Below, piece by piece: positions 51,890-60,179 of a stretch of DNA of 64,000 bases. Under the pieces are notes generated by a model. The model saw only the letters and a program-made list of their open reading frames with translations, was not told the DNA's origin and did no database searches. The DNA is from Bacteriovoracaceae bacterium UBA6153 (GTDB taxonomy: Bacteria; Bdellovibrionota; Bacteriovoracia; Bacteriovoracales; Bacteriovoracaceae), in the NCBI GenBank assembly GCA_002428265.1, contig DIUR01000030.1:1-64000 (forward strand). The letters run 5' to 3'. Numbering within the stretch: the first letter of the stretch is position 1; every line of letters starts with the position of its first letter. A program made the position numbers and the translations under genes.

Positions 51890-54049
51890 TTACTCTGCTT
51901 GAGCAGCTAGTTTGTCTTTTCTTTCAGCGATAACTTTTTCAGCCACGTTGTTTGGACATTCACCGTATTTAGCGAACTCCATCGTGTATGAAGCTTTACC
52001 AGCTGACATCGAACGAAGAACAGTAGAGTAACCGAACATTTCTGATAACGGGATCAGAGCGTTGATTGTTACTTCACCTGTATCGTTAGATTCTGAAGCC
52101 TGGATAATCCCTCTTCTAGAAGAAAGGTCACCAATAACTCCCCCTTGGTACTCATCTGGAGTTTCAACTTCAACTTTCATGATTGGCTCTAGGATAACAG
52201 GAGAAGCAGCTTTTACAGCTTGTCTCATCGCCATACGAGAAGCAATACGGAAGGCAAGGTCAGATGAATCGACGTCGTGGTAACGACCGTCTTGAAGGTA
52301 GACTTCAACGTTGATTAGAGGGAACGCTGCAAGAGGTCCCTTATCCATAACGTCGTTGAATCCTTTTTCACAAGATGCAATGAACTCGTTTGGAATAGAT
52401 CCACCCTTGATTTCATTGTAGAACTTGAATACTTGTTCATCGTTTTCTTTTTTATCTTCTTGTAGAGGCTTGATCATCCCAACAACCTGACCGAACTGAC
52501 CAGATCCACCAGTTTGCTTCTTATGAAGGTAGTCAAACTTAGCTTCTTGTCTGATTGTCTCTCTATAGTTTACCTGAGGTGCACCAACTTGAACGTCACA
52601 GTTGTATTCACGCTTTAATCTTTCTACGTAAATCTCAAGGTGAAGCTCTCCCATACCAGCAATACGTGTCTCAGCAGATTCTTCATCTGTATAAACATGG
52701 AAAGTTGGATCTTCTTTCATGAATCTAGATAGACCTTTTGAAAGACGAGTTTGTTGATCTTTATCTTTAACTGAAATCGAAAGTTCGATAACAGCTGCAG
52801 CAATGTGCATACCTTCACATGAAATGTGATCCCACTTATCGTCACCAACAAATGTATCCCCTGAAGCACAATCGATACCGATGATAGCGATGATGTCCCC
52901 TGGTCCTACAGTTTCAATGTTCTCTCTGTCGTTAGCGTTCATACGAACTAGACGACCAACGCGTACTTTTTTCTTAGTACGTGTGTTGATGATTGTGTCA
53001 CCTTTATTTAAAGTCCCTTGGTAAATACGAGTATAAGTTAACTGTCCGAATTGCTCGTCAGTAATCTTGAACGCCATACAAACAAGTGGCTTAGATCCAT
53101 CTGGAATAAGTTCAATTTTTTCTTTCGTGTCGTTATCGATAGCGATCGGTCTCTTACATGTAAGTGGAGACGGAAGGTATCTTGAAACAGCGTTAAGAAG
53201 AAGTTGAACACCTTTGTTTTTGAAAGCTGATCCCATGAATACTGGAGTTAACTTTAAAGTCTGAGTTCCAATCTTAATTGCATTGTGAATTTCAGCTTCA
53301 GTAATCTCTCCACCTTCAAGAATTTTTTCAACCATGTTGTCATCAAAGTTTGATGCAGCATCAAGAAGCTTCTCTCTGAATGATTCAACATCGTCGATCA
53401 TATCAGCAGGGATTGCTTCAACTCTTACTTTCTCTCCGTTTTCTCCGTCGAAGTAGTAAGCTTGTCTTGTAATTAGATCAACTACACCTTTGAAGTTTTC
53501 TTCAGCACCGATAGGTAACTGCATAAGAACCGCATTGTGGTAAAGTTTTTCTCTTAGAGCAGCTACACCCTTATGAGGGTTAGCACCCATACGGTCCATC
53601 TTGTTTAAGAAGGCCATACGAGGAACAGCATATCTCTTCATCTGACGGTCAACTGTGATTGACTGAGACTGAACACCAGCAACTGAACAAAGAACTAGAA
53701 TAGCTCCGTCAAGAACGCGAAGTGAGCGTTCAACTTCAACTGTAAAGTCAACGTGGCCCGGAGTATCGATTACGTTAATACGACAGTCTTTATCAATGCC
53801 TTCAGCAAATGTAATTCCTGCGTTGTCGATCCCTCTCCAGTGTACTGTAGTAGCAGCTGAAGTGATCGTGATCCCTTTTTCTTTTTCAAGTTCCATGTGG
53901 TCCATAGTCGCACCAGCACCACCACCACGAACGTCTTCAATCTTGTGAATCTTGTCACAGTAAAAAAGGATACGTTCAGAAAGAGTTGTCTTTCCTGAAT
54001 CGATGTGGGCAGAGATCCCAATGTTTCTAGTTTTGGCCATTAATTTCAT
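51890..54049 (-). CDS. fusA: Elongation factor G
   Basis: 719 aa. GGAG 7 nt upstream favours ATG 54049. All EF-G regions are present: GTPase P-loop AHIDSGKTTLSERI, switch-region ATMDHMELEKEKGITITSA, DTPGHVDFTVEVERSLRVLDG, NKMDRMGANP, and domains II-V ending in LRSMSAGKASYTMEF. It drives ribosomal translocation. The P-loop reads DSGKTT where DAGKTT is most common. It is not linked to rpsL, rpsG or tuf, so it is either a relocated single copy or a second EF-G. Confidence 0.96.
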   Translation of the reverse strand: MKLMAKTRNIGISAHIDSGKTTLSERILFYCDKIHKIEDVRGGGAGATMDHMELEKEKGITITSAATTVHWRGIDNAGITFAEGIDKDCRINVIDTPGHVDFTVEVERSLRVLDGAILVLCSVAGVQSQSITVDRQMKRYAVPRMAFLNKMDRMGANPHKGVAALREKLYHNAVLMQLPIGAEENFKGVVDLITRQAYYFDGENGEKVRVEAIPADMIDDVESFREKLLDAASNFDDNMVEKILEGGEITEAEIHNAIKIGTQTLKLTPVFMGSAFKNKGVQLLLNAVSRYLPSPLTCKRPIAIDNDTKEKIELIPDGSKPLVCMAFKITDEQFGQLTYTRIYQGTLNKGDTIINTRTKKKVRVGRLVRMNANDRENIETVGPGDIIAIIGIDCASGDTFVGDDKWDHISCEGMHIAAAVIELSISVKDKDQQTRLSKGLSRFMKEDPTFHVYTDEESAETRIAGMGELHLEIYVERLKREYNCDVQVGAPQVNYRETIRQEAKFDYLHKKQTGGSGQFGQVVGMIKPLQEDKKENDEQVFKFYNEIKGGSIPNEFIASCEKGFNDVMDKGPLAAFPLINVEVYLQDGRYHDVDSSDLAFRIASRMAMRQAVKAASPVILEPIMKVEVETPDEYQGGVIGDLSSRRGIIQASESNDTGEVTINALIPLSEMFGYSTVLRSMSAGKASYTMEFAKYGECPNNVAEKVIAERKDKLAAQAE

Positions 54050-54117
54050 ACTTCGTCTCCAAAAAGGTTATTTACCCTAAAAATTTTGTAACTTTTTTAA
54101 CTTTAATTTAAGGTCGA

Positions 54118-54146
54118 ATAATAAAAAATTTAGAGAGATGAGTCAA
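54118..54146 (-). promoter_or_regulatory. Sigma-70 promoter of fusA
   Basis: Minus strand TTGACT (54146-54141), 17 bp, TATTAT (54123-54118). Start near 54111, giving a leader of about 60 nt. The remainder of the 230-bp gap up to 54282 is A/T-rich and holds a possible rightward TTGACA at 54198-54203 for the next gene. Confidence 0.72.
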
Positions 54147-54281
54147 TGAAATAACTGTTTTAAGGCCGGGAAAAAGATAAACGGGGAGCATCAAAGAATT
54201 GACAGAATCTTTAAAAATCTCTAAAAATTTTTTTCTGGTTATTTTTATAACCTTCAACCCAAATTAAAGGCACAATCACAT

Positions 54282-54899
54282 ATGAGCGGAGATCTAAGTA
54301 AACAGGACCTCTACGAAGGCGTCAAAACCCTGATCGAGACTGACGCTGTCCATGTTCACCTAACGCAACAAAAACTTTTTACTCTGTTTTCCGTAGGTTT
54401 CCAGTACCTTCTATTCGAATCAACTCGAAATCCAGGGGCCTATATTATTCGCGTTGAAGACGGTTATCTGGCCGAAAAGCTGGCCAAAAAATCAAAAGAC
54501 CCCTCAACTAGAAAATTTATGCAGTCTCTCATGATCCCGCGCAAATTTAAGTATGAGAAGTCCTTCTTCTATCTGGACTACTTCCATTTCGGATCGTGGA
54601 ACATGACCAGCGAAATTCCTCGTGAAAAAATCAAGGCTGCCCTGATCGTAAAGAACACTTCTTCAAAGCCCATGACTGAAATTGATATGCCAGAAGAAGG
54701 CGACTCGATGGTGATCGATACAATCAAAAACGGCGACTATTTGAAAATGCTGATGGAGTTCGTTCCAAGAACGATTACGATTGCATTCGAAGAAACCTTC
54801 GAAGGCACAAGTCCCGTTACTTTCCCTTTCATTAAAAAAGAAAAAGAGAGAACGGTCTCAGGTGTGACCATTAATTCTGATATTGAGTGGGACGAATAG
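54282..54899 (+). CDS. Cytoplasmic protein, unknown function
   Basis: 205 aa without signal peptide or membrane segment. It begins MSGDLSKQDLYEGVKTLIETD and has a mixed alpha/beta pattern; the C-terminal tail is acidic (TINSDIEWDE). Coding support comes from its length, a non-overlapping frame, and the codon pattern of neighbours. No family recognised. Convergent with the 751-aa repeat protein gene, with 3 bp between stop codons. Confidence 0.65.
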   Translation: MSGDLSKQDLYEGVKTLIETDAVHVHLTQQKLFTLFSVGFQYLLFESTRNPGAYIIRVEDGYLAEKLAKKSKDPSTRKFMQSLMIPRKFKYEKSFFYLDYFHFGSWNMTSEIPREKIKAALIVKNTSSKPMTEIDMPEEGDSMVIDTIKNGDYLKMLMEFVPRTITIAFEETFEGTSPVTFPFIKKEKERTVSGVTINSDIEWDE

Positions 54900-54902
54900 T
54901 CC

Positions 54903-57158
54903 CTACTTCACGACTCCACTAGATAAGTTTGCCAGTCCTCTAAGATACCTATCCTGGCATTTGTTGGTATAGGCATTCTTAGCTTTTTCATACCCCTTAG
55001 ATAAACTTGTCGAGTATAAAACTTCCGGAAACTCACTGCATTTTGCCGGCATTTTATCTTTTGGTTGATGTGCATACTGATAGCAATAAGCGTCCATATG
55101 GATTCTGGACATCCAACTCATTTGCTCTTCAGAGAGCTTCATCTCAACAGTGTTATTAGCTCTTACTACTAAATCTTTTCTCATAATTTCTTCCGCTGCA
55201 ATCGCCCTCACACTTGCTTCGTCACGCTTTTTGAGCGTCTCTTCGATATTGGCAAACGTATCATTACATCTGCTTCTTTTTTTGAAGTAAGCGAATAAGA
55301 AAAAGGTTTTTGTTAACTCTTCTTTAATTAGTTTCCCTTCTTCATTTTTTCCATCCATACAGGCAGAAAACCAATCTTCCTTAGTTTGCTTATGAGTCTG
55401 CTGGATTCTATCCATTATTTTTTTATCAAAGGCCTTCTTTTCTTCCAGGGTATTAGCGATACGGTCGTTGACTTTGCCGATTTCTTCATCGCGCTTTTCT
55501 ATAGAATCAAGCTGCTTTCCATAATACTGATTTTCAGCAACCAGAATCTTTAATCTCAAGTCCTGCATCTGAGTTTCTGCACCAAGAATTTTTCTTTGGA
55601 GCTCTTTTAATTGATTACAAAAATAGGCCGGCCCTTCAGTGATTGAAACATTATTATTGGTCGCAAACTGAATAACTTTATCGTATTCCTTGAGTTTTTG
55701 ATCCAGTTCATCGGCAGCATTATAAAACATTTTCCTACATTCAATATCCATATTCTGGTCTTTGAATTTTTCCATGAAGACATCGCGGTCAAATCTCATA
55801 TCTCTCATGGCAATATTTAATTGTTTTACATAATCGTTACCGACATTTTTTCCTTCAAAGAACTCAAAAGCGGCCAGATAGTTATCTACAACCTGCTCCA
55901 TCTTCACCAGGTCATTTAATTGCGTGTCCCATACCTGCATGGCCTTTTCAAAATCATCCCATTCAAGTTTTTTCTTTTTTGCCCCAGTGAAAAGTTCGTG
56001 TAAGAAACTAATCCCTTCACTCACACCTTGAATTGCAAGATTGACGGCAACTCCACCGAGAGCTGCTCCGGCCGCCGTATAAAAACCAACTTTTGCCATG
56101 TGATTTGGATCCGTTGCCTTTGCAAGAATTTTATTGGACTCTGCCCAGTTGGAGTTCATATCTTTAAAGTCGCCAGAGAGTTTTTCAGCAGTATTGTTTG
56201 CTCTTGTGATTTCTTTATTCGTATCGGCCCAGTTGAGATTGGCATTATCAAGAGAGCTGTTGAATTTATCGATTTGATTATTGGTATCTCGCCAGTTTTG
56301 ATTAGCACTACCCAATTGATAATTGGTATTTCCCCAATTGACGTTTGCGTTTCCTAATTGATTATTTGTATTTCCCCAATTCCCATTGGCAACTCCCAAC
56401 TGGCCATTTACGCTATTGCCTAGTGCTGTTACATCACCTCTTAGGCCCTGAACACTGTCAGTGATACCTGAAAAATTGCCTGTTAAATTATAGCTAAACC
56501 CGCTTCCACTTGCTCCTGAACCTGTGTTCATTCCACCCAGAAGATTACTTAAATTTATTCCAAATCCATCGGCATGGGCCGACTCAATTCCAAGCCAATT
56601 CATCCACGTGGTCTTAGGTGCATTTTCTTTTGGAATAACACCGTCATACTTTAAAAGTATTTCGTGAAGTTCCAAAACTTCAGCTTCCAGATTTTTATAA
56701 AGCCCCATTCGGGCAAACGATGTAATGATAGTTACATTGTCATTTTTCTTTTGAAGGTTCACTTTGATATAACGATTAAGTTTTTCAAATTTTCCTTCTA
56801 CAACCATGCTGGTTGCATTTCCAGTCACCTTCAGTTTTCCACCAAAGCTTTTTTTCATTGATTGAGCAATATAAGTCAGCTCATTTTTTTTGGGGTCAAT
56901 ATCTAGAGTAGGATTTTTTAGAAAAACGAAATTTGTATCGACAACACTCACCGGTCTTTTTTCAATCCACAACAATCGCTGGAACATTTTTGTTTGAACA
57001 GTCGTCTTCCCTTCGGTGCGCTTGACTAGTGGAGAGAAGTTCCACTTGGAATTAAACACTTCCTGAGAAGTATTAATCTCCACGGCCTTTTCAACTGCAA
57101 ATACAGTCGGAAAGATTGAGTTAATAACTAAAGTAATGACTAAAAATGATGTTTTCAT
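54903..57158 (-). CDS. Large secreted Asn-rich repeat protein, unknown function
   Basis: 751 aa from ATG 57158: CGGAG lies upstream, and a sigma-28-like promoter ends at 57176, downstream of the longer frame's 57185 start. Signal peptide MKTSFLVITLVINSIFPTVFA. Residues about 20-190 form a beta-rich domain, then a Gly/Ser linker, five 14-residue NxQLGxANxNWGNT repeats (250-340), a hydrophobic Ala/Gly segment around 357-380, and a long Lys/Glu coiled-coil region (385-640) with cysteines spread towards the C-terminus. No family recognised. The divergent neighbour is motA. Confidence 0.82.
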   Translation of the reverse strand: MKTSFLVITLVINSIFPTVFAVEKAVEINTSQEVFNSKWNFSPLVKRTEGKTTVQTKMFQRLLWIEKRPVSVVDTNFVFLKNPTLDIDPKKNELTYIAQSMKKSFGGKLKVTGNATSMVVEGKFEKLNRYIKVNLQKKNDNVTIITSFARMGLYKNLEAEVLELHEILLKYDGVIPKENAPKTTWMNWLGIESAHADGFGINLSNLLGGMNTGSGASGSGFSYNLTGNFSGITDSVQGLRGDVTALGNSVNGQLGVANGNWGNTNNQLGNANVNWGNTNYQLGSANQNWRDTNNQIDKFNSSLDNANLNWADTNKEITRANNTAEKLSGDFKDMNSNWAESNKILAKATDPNHMAKVGFYTAAGAALGGVAVNLAIQGVSEGISFLHELFTGAKKKKLEWDDFEKAMQVWDTQLNDLVKMEQVVDNYLAAFEFFEGKNVGNDYVKQLNIAMRDMRFDRDVFMEKFKDQNMDIECRKMFYNAADELDQKLKEYDKVIQFATNNNVSITEGPAYFCNQLKELQRKILGAETQMQDLRLKILVAENQYYGKQLDSIEKRDEEIGKVNDRIANTLEEKKAFDKKIMDRIQQTHKQTKEDWFSACMDGKNEEGKLIKEELTKTFFLFAYFKKRSRCNDTFANIEETLKKRDEASVRAIAAEEIMRKDLVVRANNTVEMKLSEEQMSWMSRIHMDAYCYQYAHQPKDKMPAKCSEFPEVLYSTSLSKGYEKAKNAYTNKCQDRYLRGLANLSSGVVK
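56130..56410 (-). repeat. 42-bp coding repeats (14-residue NW units)
   Basis: Imperfect 42-bp units within the 751-aa gene encode NQLGNANVNWGNT-type peptides about five times, then degenerate into NSNWAESN. Confidence 0.8.
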
Positions 57159-57175
57159 AAATGACTCCGTAGTTT

Positions 57176-57203
57176 TTATCGGCAAATACCCGACAAAACT
57201 TGA
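57176..57203 (-). promoter_or_regulatory. Sigma-28 (FliA)-like promoter for the 751-aa repeat protein
   Basis: Minus strand: TCAAGTTT (57203-57196), 12 bp, perfect GCCGATAA (57183-57176). Consensus spacing is 11. A start near 57169 leaves a short leader with GGAG before ATG 57158. Confidence 0.6.
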
Positions 57204-57253
57204 ATGAGACTACCGTCTTTTGCCTGAGGCCCTAGGCCTTAAGTCCATAAAAC

Positions 57254-57280
57254 TAAAGATTTGAAATGATAATTCGATAA
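57254..57280 (+). promoter_or_regulatory. Sigma-28 (FliA)-like promoter of motAB
   Basis: TAAAGATT (57254-57261), exactly 11 bp, TTCGATAA (57273-57280); consensus TAAAGTTT-N11-GCCGATAA. Start near 57287 leaves about 19 nt, with GGAGG before ATG 57306. Confidence 0.75.
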
Positions 57281-57305
57281 GATAGGAAATCAATTGGAGG
57301 ATTTT

Positions 57306-58163
57306 ATGTTCACAATAGTGGGTGCAATCGTTACTACAGTCTGTGTTATCTTGGGGTACGTTCTCCACCACGGAAACCTAGCAGTTTTATGGCAGCCAAC
57401 AGAGCTTCTCATCATCGGCGGTGCCGCAGTTGGGTCTCTTGTTATGGCCACTAGCCCTTATGTTATTAAAGGCATTATTGCCAACAGTATAAAATCATTA
57501 AAAGGAAGCGGAATTAATAAAGCTGCCTACATTGAACTCCTTCAATGTATGTTTGAACTTATTAAGATGGCCTCTGCTAACCCGATTTCAATTGAACCAC
57601 ATGTTGAAAATCCTGAGCAGAGTGAAATTTTTAAACGCTACCCAGCTGTTTTACACAATCACCACACTATTGATTTTATCTGTGACACGCTAAAAGTTCA
57701 GATCGCTTCATCACTTTCTCCTTACGACTTAGAAGATTTAATGAACTCGGATTTAGATATCGTAAATGAAGAAGAGCACGTTCTTGTCGGATCAATTAAC
57801 CGCGTTTCGGATGCCATGCCTGGTCTTGGTATCGTTGCTGCCGTTCTCGGGATTGTTATCACCATGGGAAAACTGACTCAAGGTAAGGAAGTCATCGGTA
57901 TGTCGGTTGCGGCCGCTCTGGTAGGAACGTTTTTGGGAATTTTGGCCTCATATGGATATTTACAACCATTAGGAGCTAAAATTGAATCTAACTTAAAAGA
58001 AGAAATGCGCTTCATGATCACAGCTAAAATTTGTCTTCTCGCTTTCTCAAAAGGTGTGAATGCAAAAGTATGTGCTGAGTTCGGAAGAAGAAGTATTGCT
58101 ACAGAGTTTCGCCCTACATTCAAAGAAGTGGATGAAGCGACGGCCAATGCTGGTAAGAAATAA
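57306..58163 (+). CDS. motA: Flagellar motor stator protein MotA
   Basis: 285 aa from ATG 57306, with GGAGG 6 nt upstream (frame open to 57294). Four transmembrane helices (about 1-22, 28-50, 165-185, 195-218) flank a cytoplasmic loop that contacts FliG. The family signature is DAMPGLGIVAAVLGIVITMG with conserved prolines. It forms the proton- or sodium-conducting stator with MotB. The MotB gene follows 41 bp later. The sigma-28-like promoter fits late flagellar gene timing. Confidence 0.93.
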   Translation: MFTIVGAIVTTVCVILGYVLHHGNLAVLWQPTELLIIGGAAVGSLVMATSPYVIKGIIANSIKSLKGSGINKAAYIELLQCMFELIKMASANPISIEPHVENPEQSEIFKRYPAVLHNHHTIDFICDTLKVQIASSLSPYDLEDLMNSDLDIVNEEEHVLVGSINRVSDAMPGLGIVAAVLGIVITMGKLTQGKEVIGMSVAAALVGTFLGILASYGYLQPLGAKIESNLKEEMRFMITAKICLLAFSKGVNAKVCAEFGRRSIATEFRPTFKEVDEATANAGKK

Positions 58164-58204
58164 GTTTTAATATTAATTAATCATACTGAAAAAGGATTTT
58201 CACT

Positions 58205-58969
58205 ATGGCAGATGACAAAGCACCTATCATTATAAAAAGAATTAATAAAGGCCACGGTGGAGCTCACGGTGGTGCCTGGAAAGTTGCCTTCGCCGACTTC
58301 ATGACAGCGATGATGGCCTTCTTCCTGGTTATGTGGCTCATGGGTGCTGATGAAGAAACAAAAGCAGCTATCGCCGACTACTTTACGACGGCCACGATTT
58401 TTAAAGGTGGATCTGACTCTGTAGGAAAAATCGGAAGCACTCCCAATTCATCTTACTCCGTTTTAAACGGTGGTGAAGGTGGATTTGATCAGGCAGATAT
58501 AACAGAGCCTGCTCGCCCTCGCCCGGTCTATCTTCAGGAACATAAAGTATTATCAAAACTTGTAGATGAACTTTTTGATGGAAATGCTTTTTCTGCTGAT
58601 TACAATTCTGAATACCTTAAGTTTGCTATTCCTGGAAATGTCGTCTTCCAATTTGGCTCGACTGAAATTTCTTATGAAGGTAAAAATTATTTAAAAAAAT
58701 TAGCAGATGTCTTTAAAGACTATGAAGGATCAGTCTCCATTATCGGCCACACTGAAAAAGCTGAAGGGGCCACAGATCAAGCGAACTGGGACCTCTCTTT
58801 TAAGCGCGCTATGGCCATCAGAACTTCTCTTATTAATGACTTTGGTGTCTCGGGAGATAAATTAATCCCTGTGGCCCAATCGAGTGCGACCGTCTCCTCA
58901 GAAGAAGAATCCAAAGGAATTAATATCAACCGCAGGGTTGAATTTATTCTGAGACATAGAAATTTCTAA
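58205..58969 (+). CDS. motB: Flagellar motor stator protein MotB
   Basis: 254 aa. The N-terminal membrane segment carries the ion-binding aspartate D31 in WKVAFADFMTAMMAFFLVMWLM. The C-terminal OmpA-like peptidoglycan-binding domain spans about 145-254 (GSTEISYEGKNYLKKLADV, VSIIGHTEKAEG, NRRVEFIL). It anchors the stator to the cell wall. The D-F-M-T-A-M-M-A pattern is usual for H+ stators; ion type not proven. Confidence 0.94.
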   Translation: MADDKAPIIIKRINKGHGGAHGGAWKVAFADFMTAMMAFFLVMWLMGADEETKAAIADYFTTATIFKGGSDSVGKIGSTPNSSYSVLNGGEGGFDQADITEPARPRPVYLQEHKVLSKLVDELFDGNAFSADYNSEYLKFAIPGNVVFQFGSTEISYEGKNYLKKLADVFKDYEGSVSIIGHTEKAEGATDQANWDLSFKRAMAIRTSLINDFGVSGDKLIPVAQSSATVSSEEESKGININRRVEFILRHRNF

Positions 58970-58977
58970 GAATTGTC

Positions 58978-59005
58978 TAAAGTGTTTTGCTCAGGTATCC
59001 GATAT
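58978..59005 (+). promoter_or_regulatory. Possible sigma-28-like promoter before the 84-aa gene
   Basis: TAAAGTGT (58978-58985), 12 bp, TCCGATAT (58998-59005). It begins just after the motB stop. Spacing is one longer than consensus. Confidence 0.5.
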
Positions 59006-59050
59006 GCCCCTTATCAACTATTGTAAGGTTGAAAAAAAGAAGGGGCATAC

Positions 59051-59305
59051 ATGGATCGCGACAGTTTTTTAATCACACTCATTGCACAGTACAAAGAAGA
59101 AATTGAAGAAGTATTAGTAGAATGCGAGCACGTTTATCGTTCAACTATCGACTACGAACTTCTAGATGGTAAAGTTGAAGAGCTTCTAAGATGCGCTAAG
59201 GTTGACGGTCTGGAAGAAAAAATCGTCTGGGATATGCTTCAGTCAAGAATTCCTTCTTACGTTAATTATGTAAATCATAAGTCGACTGGTAAAAAGGCCG
59301 CTTAG
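59051..59305 (+). CDS. Small helical protein downstream of motAB
   Basis: 84 aa, wholly alpha-helical by pattern (MDRDSFLITLIAQYKEEIEE, then EKIVWDMLQSRIPSYVNYVNH), acidic in the first half, basic tail. No signal peptide. Ribosome-binding site AAGAAGGGG upstream. No known family. Its position behind motB and its sigma-28-like promoter suggest an association with motility, but the link is only positional. Confidence 0.7.
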   Translation: MDRDSFLITLIAQYKEEIEEVLVECEHVYRSTIDYELLDGKVEELLRCAKVDGLEEKIVWDMLQSRIPSYVNYVNHKSTGKKAA

Positions 59306-59349
59306 CTTTTATACTCGTATCAAAGATTATCTTTTAAAAGGATTTATTT

Positions 59350-60138
59350 TTGATACGAGAGCTTTTAACTTATCTCTTCGAGCGTCCTCTACTGTCCGAA
59401 GCTCGAACTTTCGGACACCTTAGTGAGAGTATCTCGCTTTTATCGCGTGAATCTCGCTGCCAGAAATCGTGGCTTCCTCATCGCACCCAATGTAAAAACT
59501 TTATCAAAGATCATTTAAAACTCGCCTCTCACTTTGACTCTGTTCTTGTCCTGGGATCAGGGCCTCTTCACGAAGTTCCCATAGAAGAGCTTTCAAAAGC
59601 TTTTAAAAAAGTTACGTTAGTAGATATTGTTCATTTAAAAAACACAAAAGAATCAGTCGCGCATTTAAAAAATATTGTATTTGTAGAACATGACATTACT
59701 GAACTAGAGCACTCTCTTCATCATGATAAAAATTTGATAGACCATGTTCCACAAAAATTTTTAGATGAAGACTGGGGACTCGTACTTTCTGTAAACTTGA
59801 TGTCCCAACTTCCAATTCATCTGGAAAAATACATAAATAAAAAATTAAAAAATAAATTCAGCTCTCAGGACGTAAGTCGCTACCTTCAAAATTCCACCAG
59901 AAATCATTTAGCATATTTGCATCTGTTTAATGCCCCTTTCATCATAATCACTGATACAGAAGTTCACTACTGTGATAAAAATGATAACGTCATTCAAATC
60001 GATAAAAATTATGAGCATCTCTCATTACCAGAGAAGCTCTCAAGCTGGAGCTGGTCTCTCGCCCCCATTCCTGAGTTTCAAAAGGACATCGCGATTAAAA
60101 TGAAAGTCAGTGCCTTTATGATAAAAAAGCATAAATAA
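59350..60138 (+). CDS. Methyltransferase-like Rossmann protein
   Basis: 262 aa from TTG 59350 (AAAGGA upstream). A nucleotide-binding-like strand and loop SVLVLGSGPLHEVP near residue 65-78, then VTLVDIVH with an acidic residue at the end of strand 2 and NIVFVEHDIT, match a class I SAM-binding core. The family is unclear. Substrate unknown. Located between the small helical gene and murJ. Confidence 0.62.
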   Translation: MIRELLTYLFERPLLSEARTFGHLSESISLLSRESRCQKSWLPHRTQCKNFIKDHLKLASHFDSVLVLGSGPLHEVPIEELSKAFKKVTLVDIVHLKNTKESVAHLKNIVFVEHDITELEHSLHHDKNLIDHVPQKFLDEDWGLVLSVNLMSQLPIHLEKYINKKLKNKFSSQDVSRYLQNSTRNHLAYLHLFNAPFIIITDTEVHYCDKNDNVIQIDKNYEHLSLPEKLSSWSWSLAPIPEFQKDIAIKMKVSAFMIKKHK

Positions 60139-60179
60139 GGATTGATCTTTCGCATGAGATTCCCTTTAATTAAATAATA

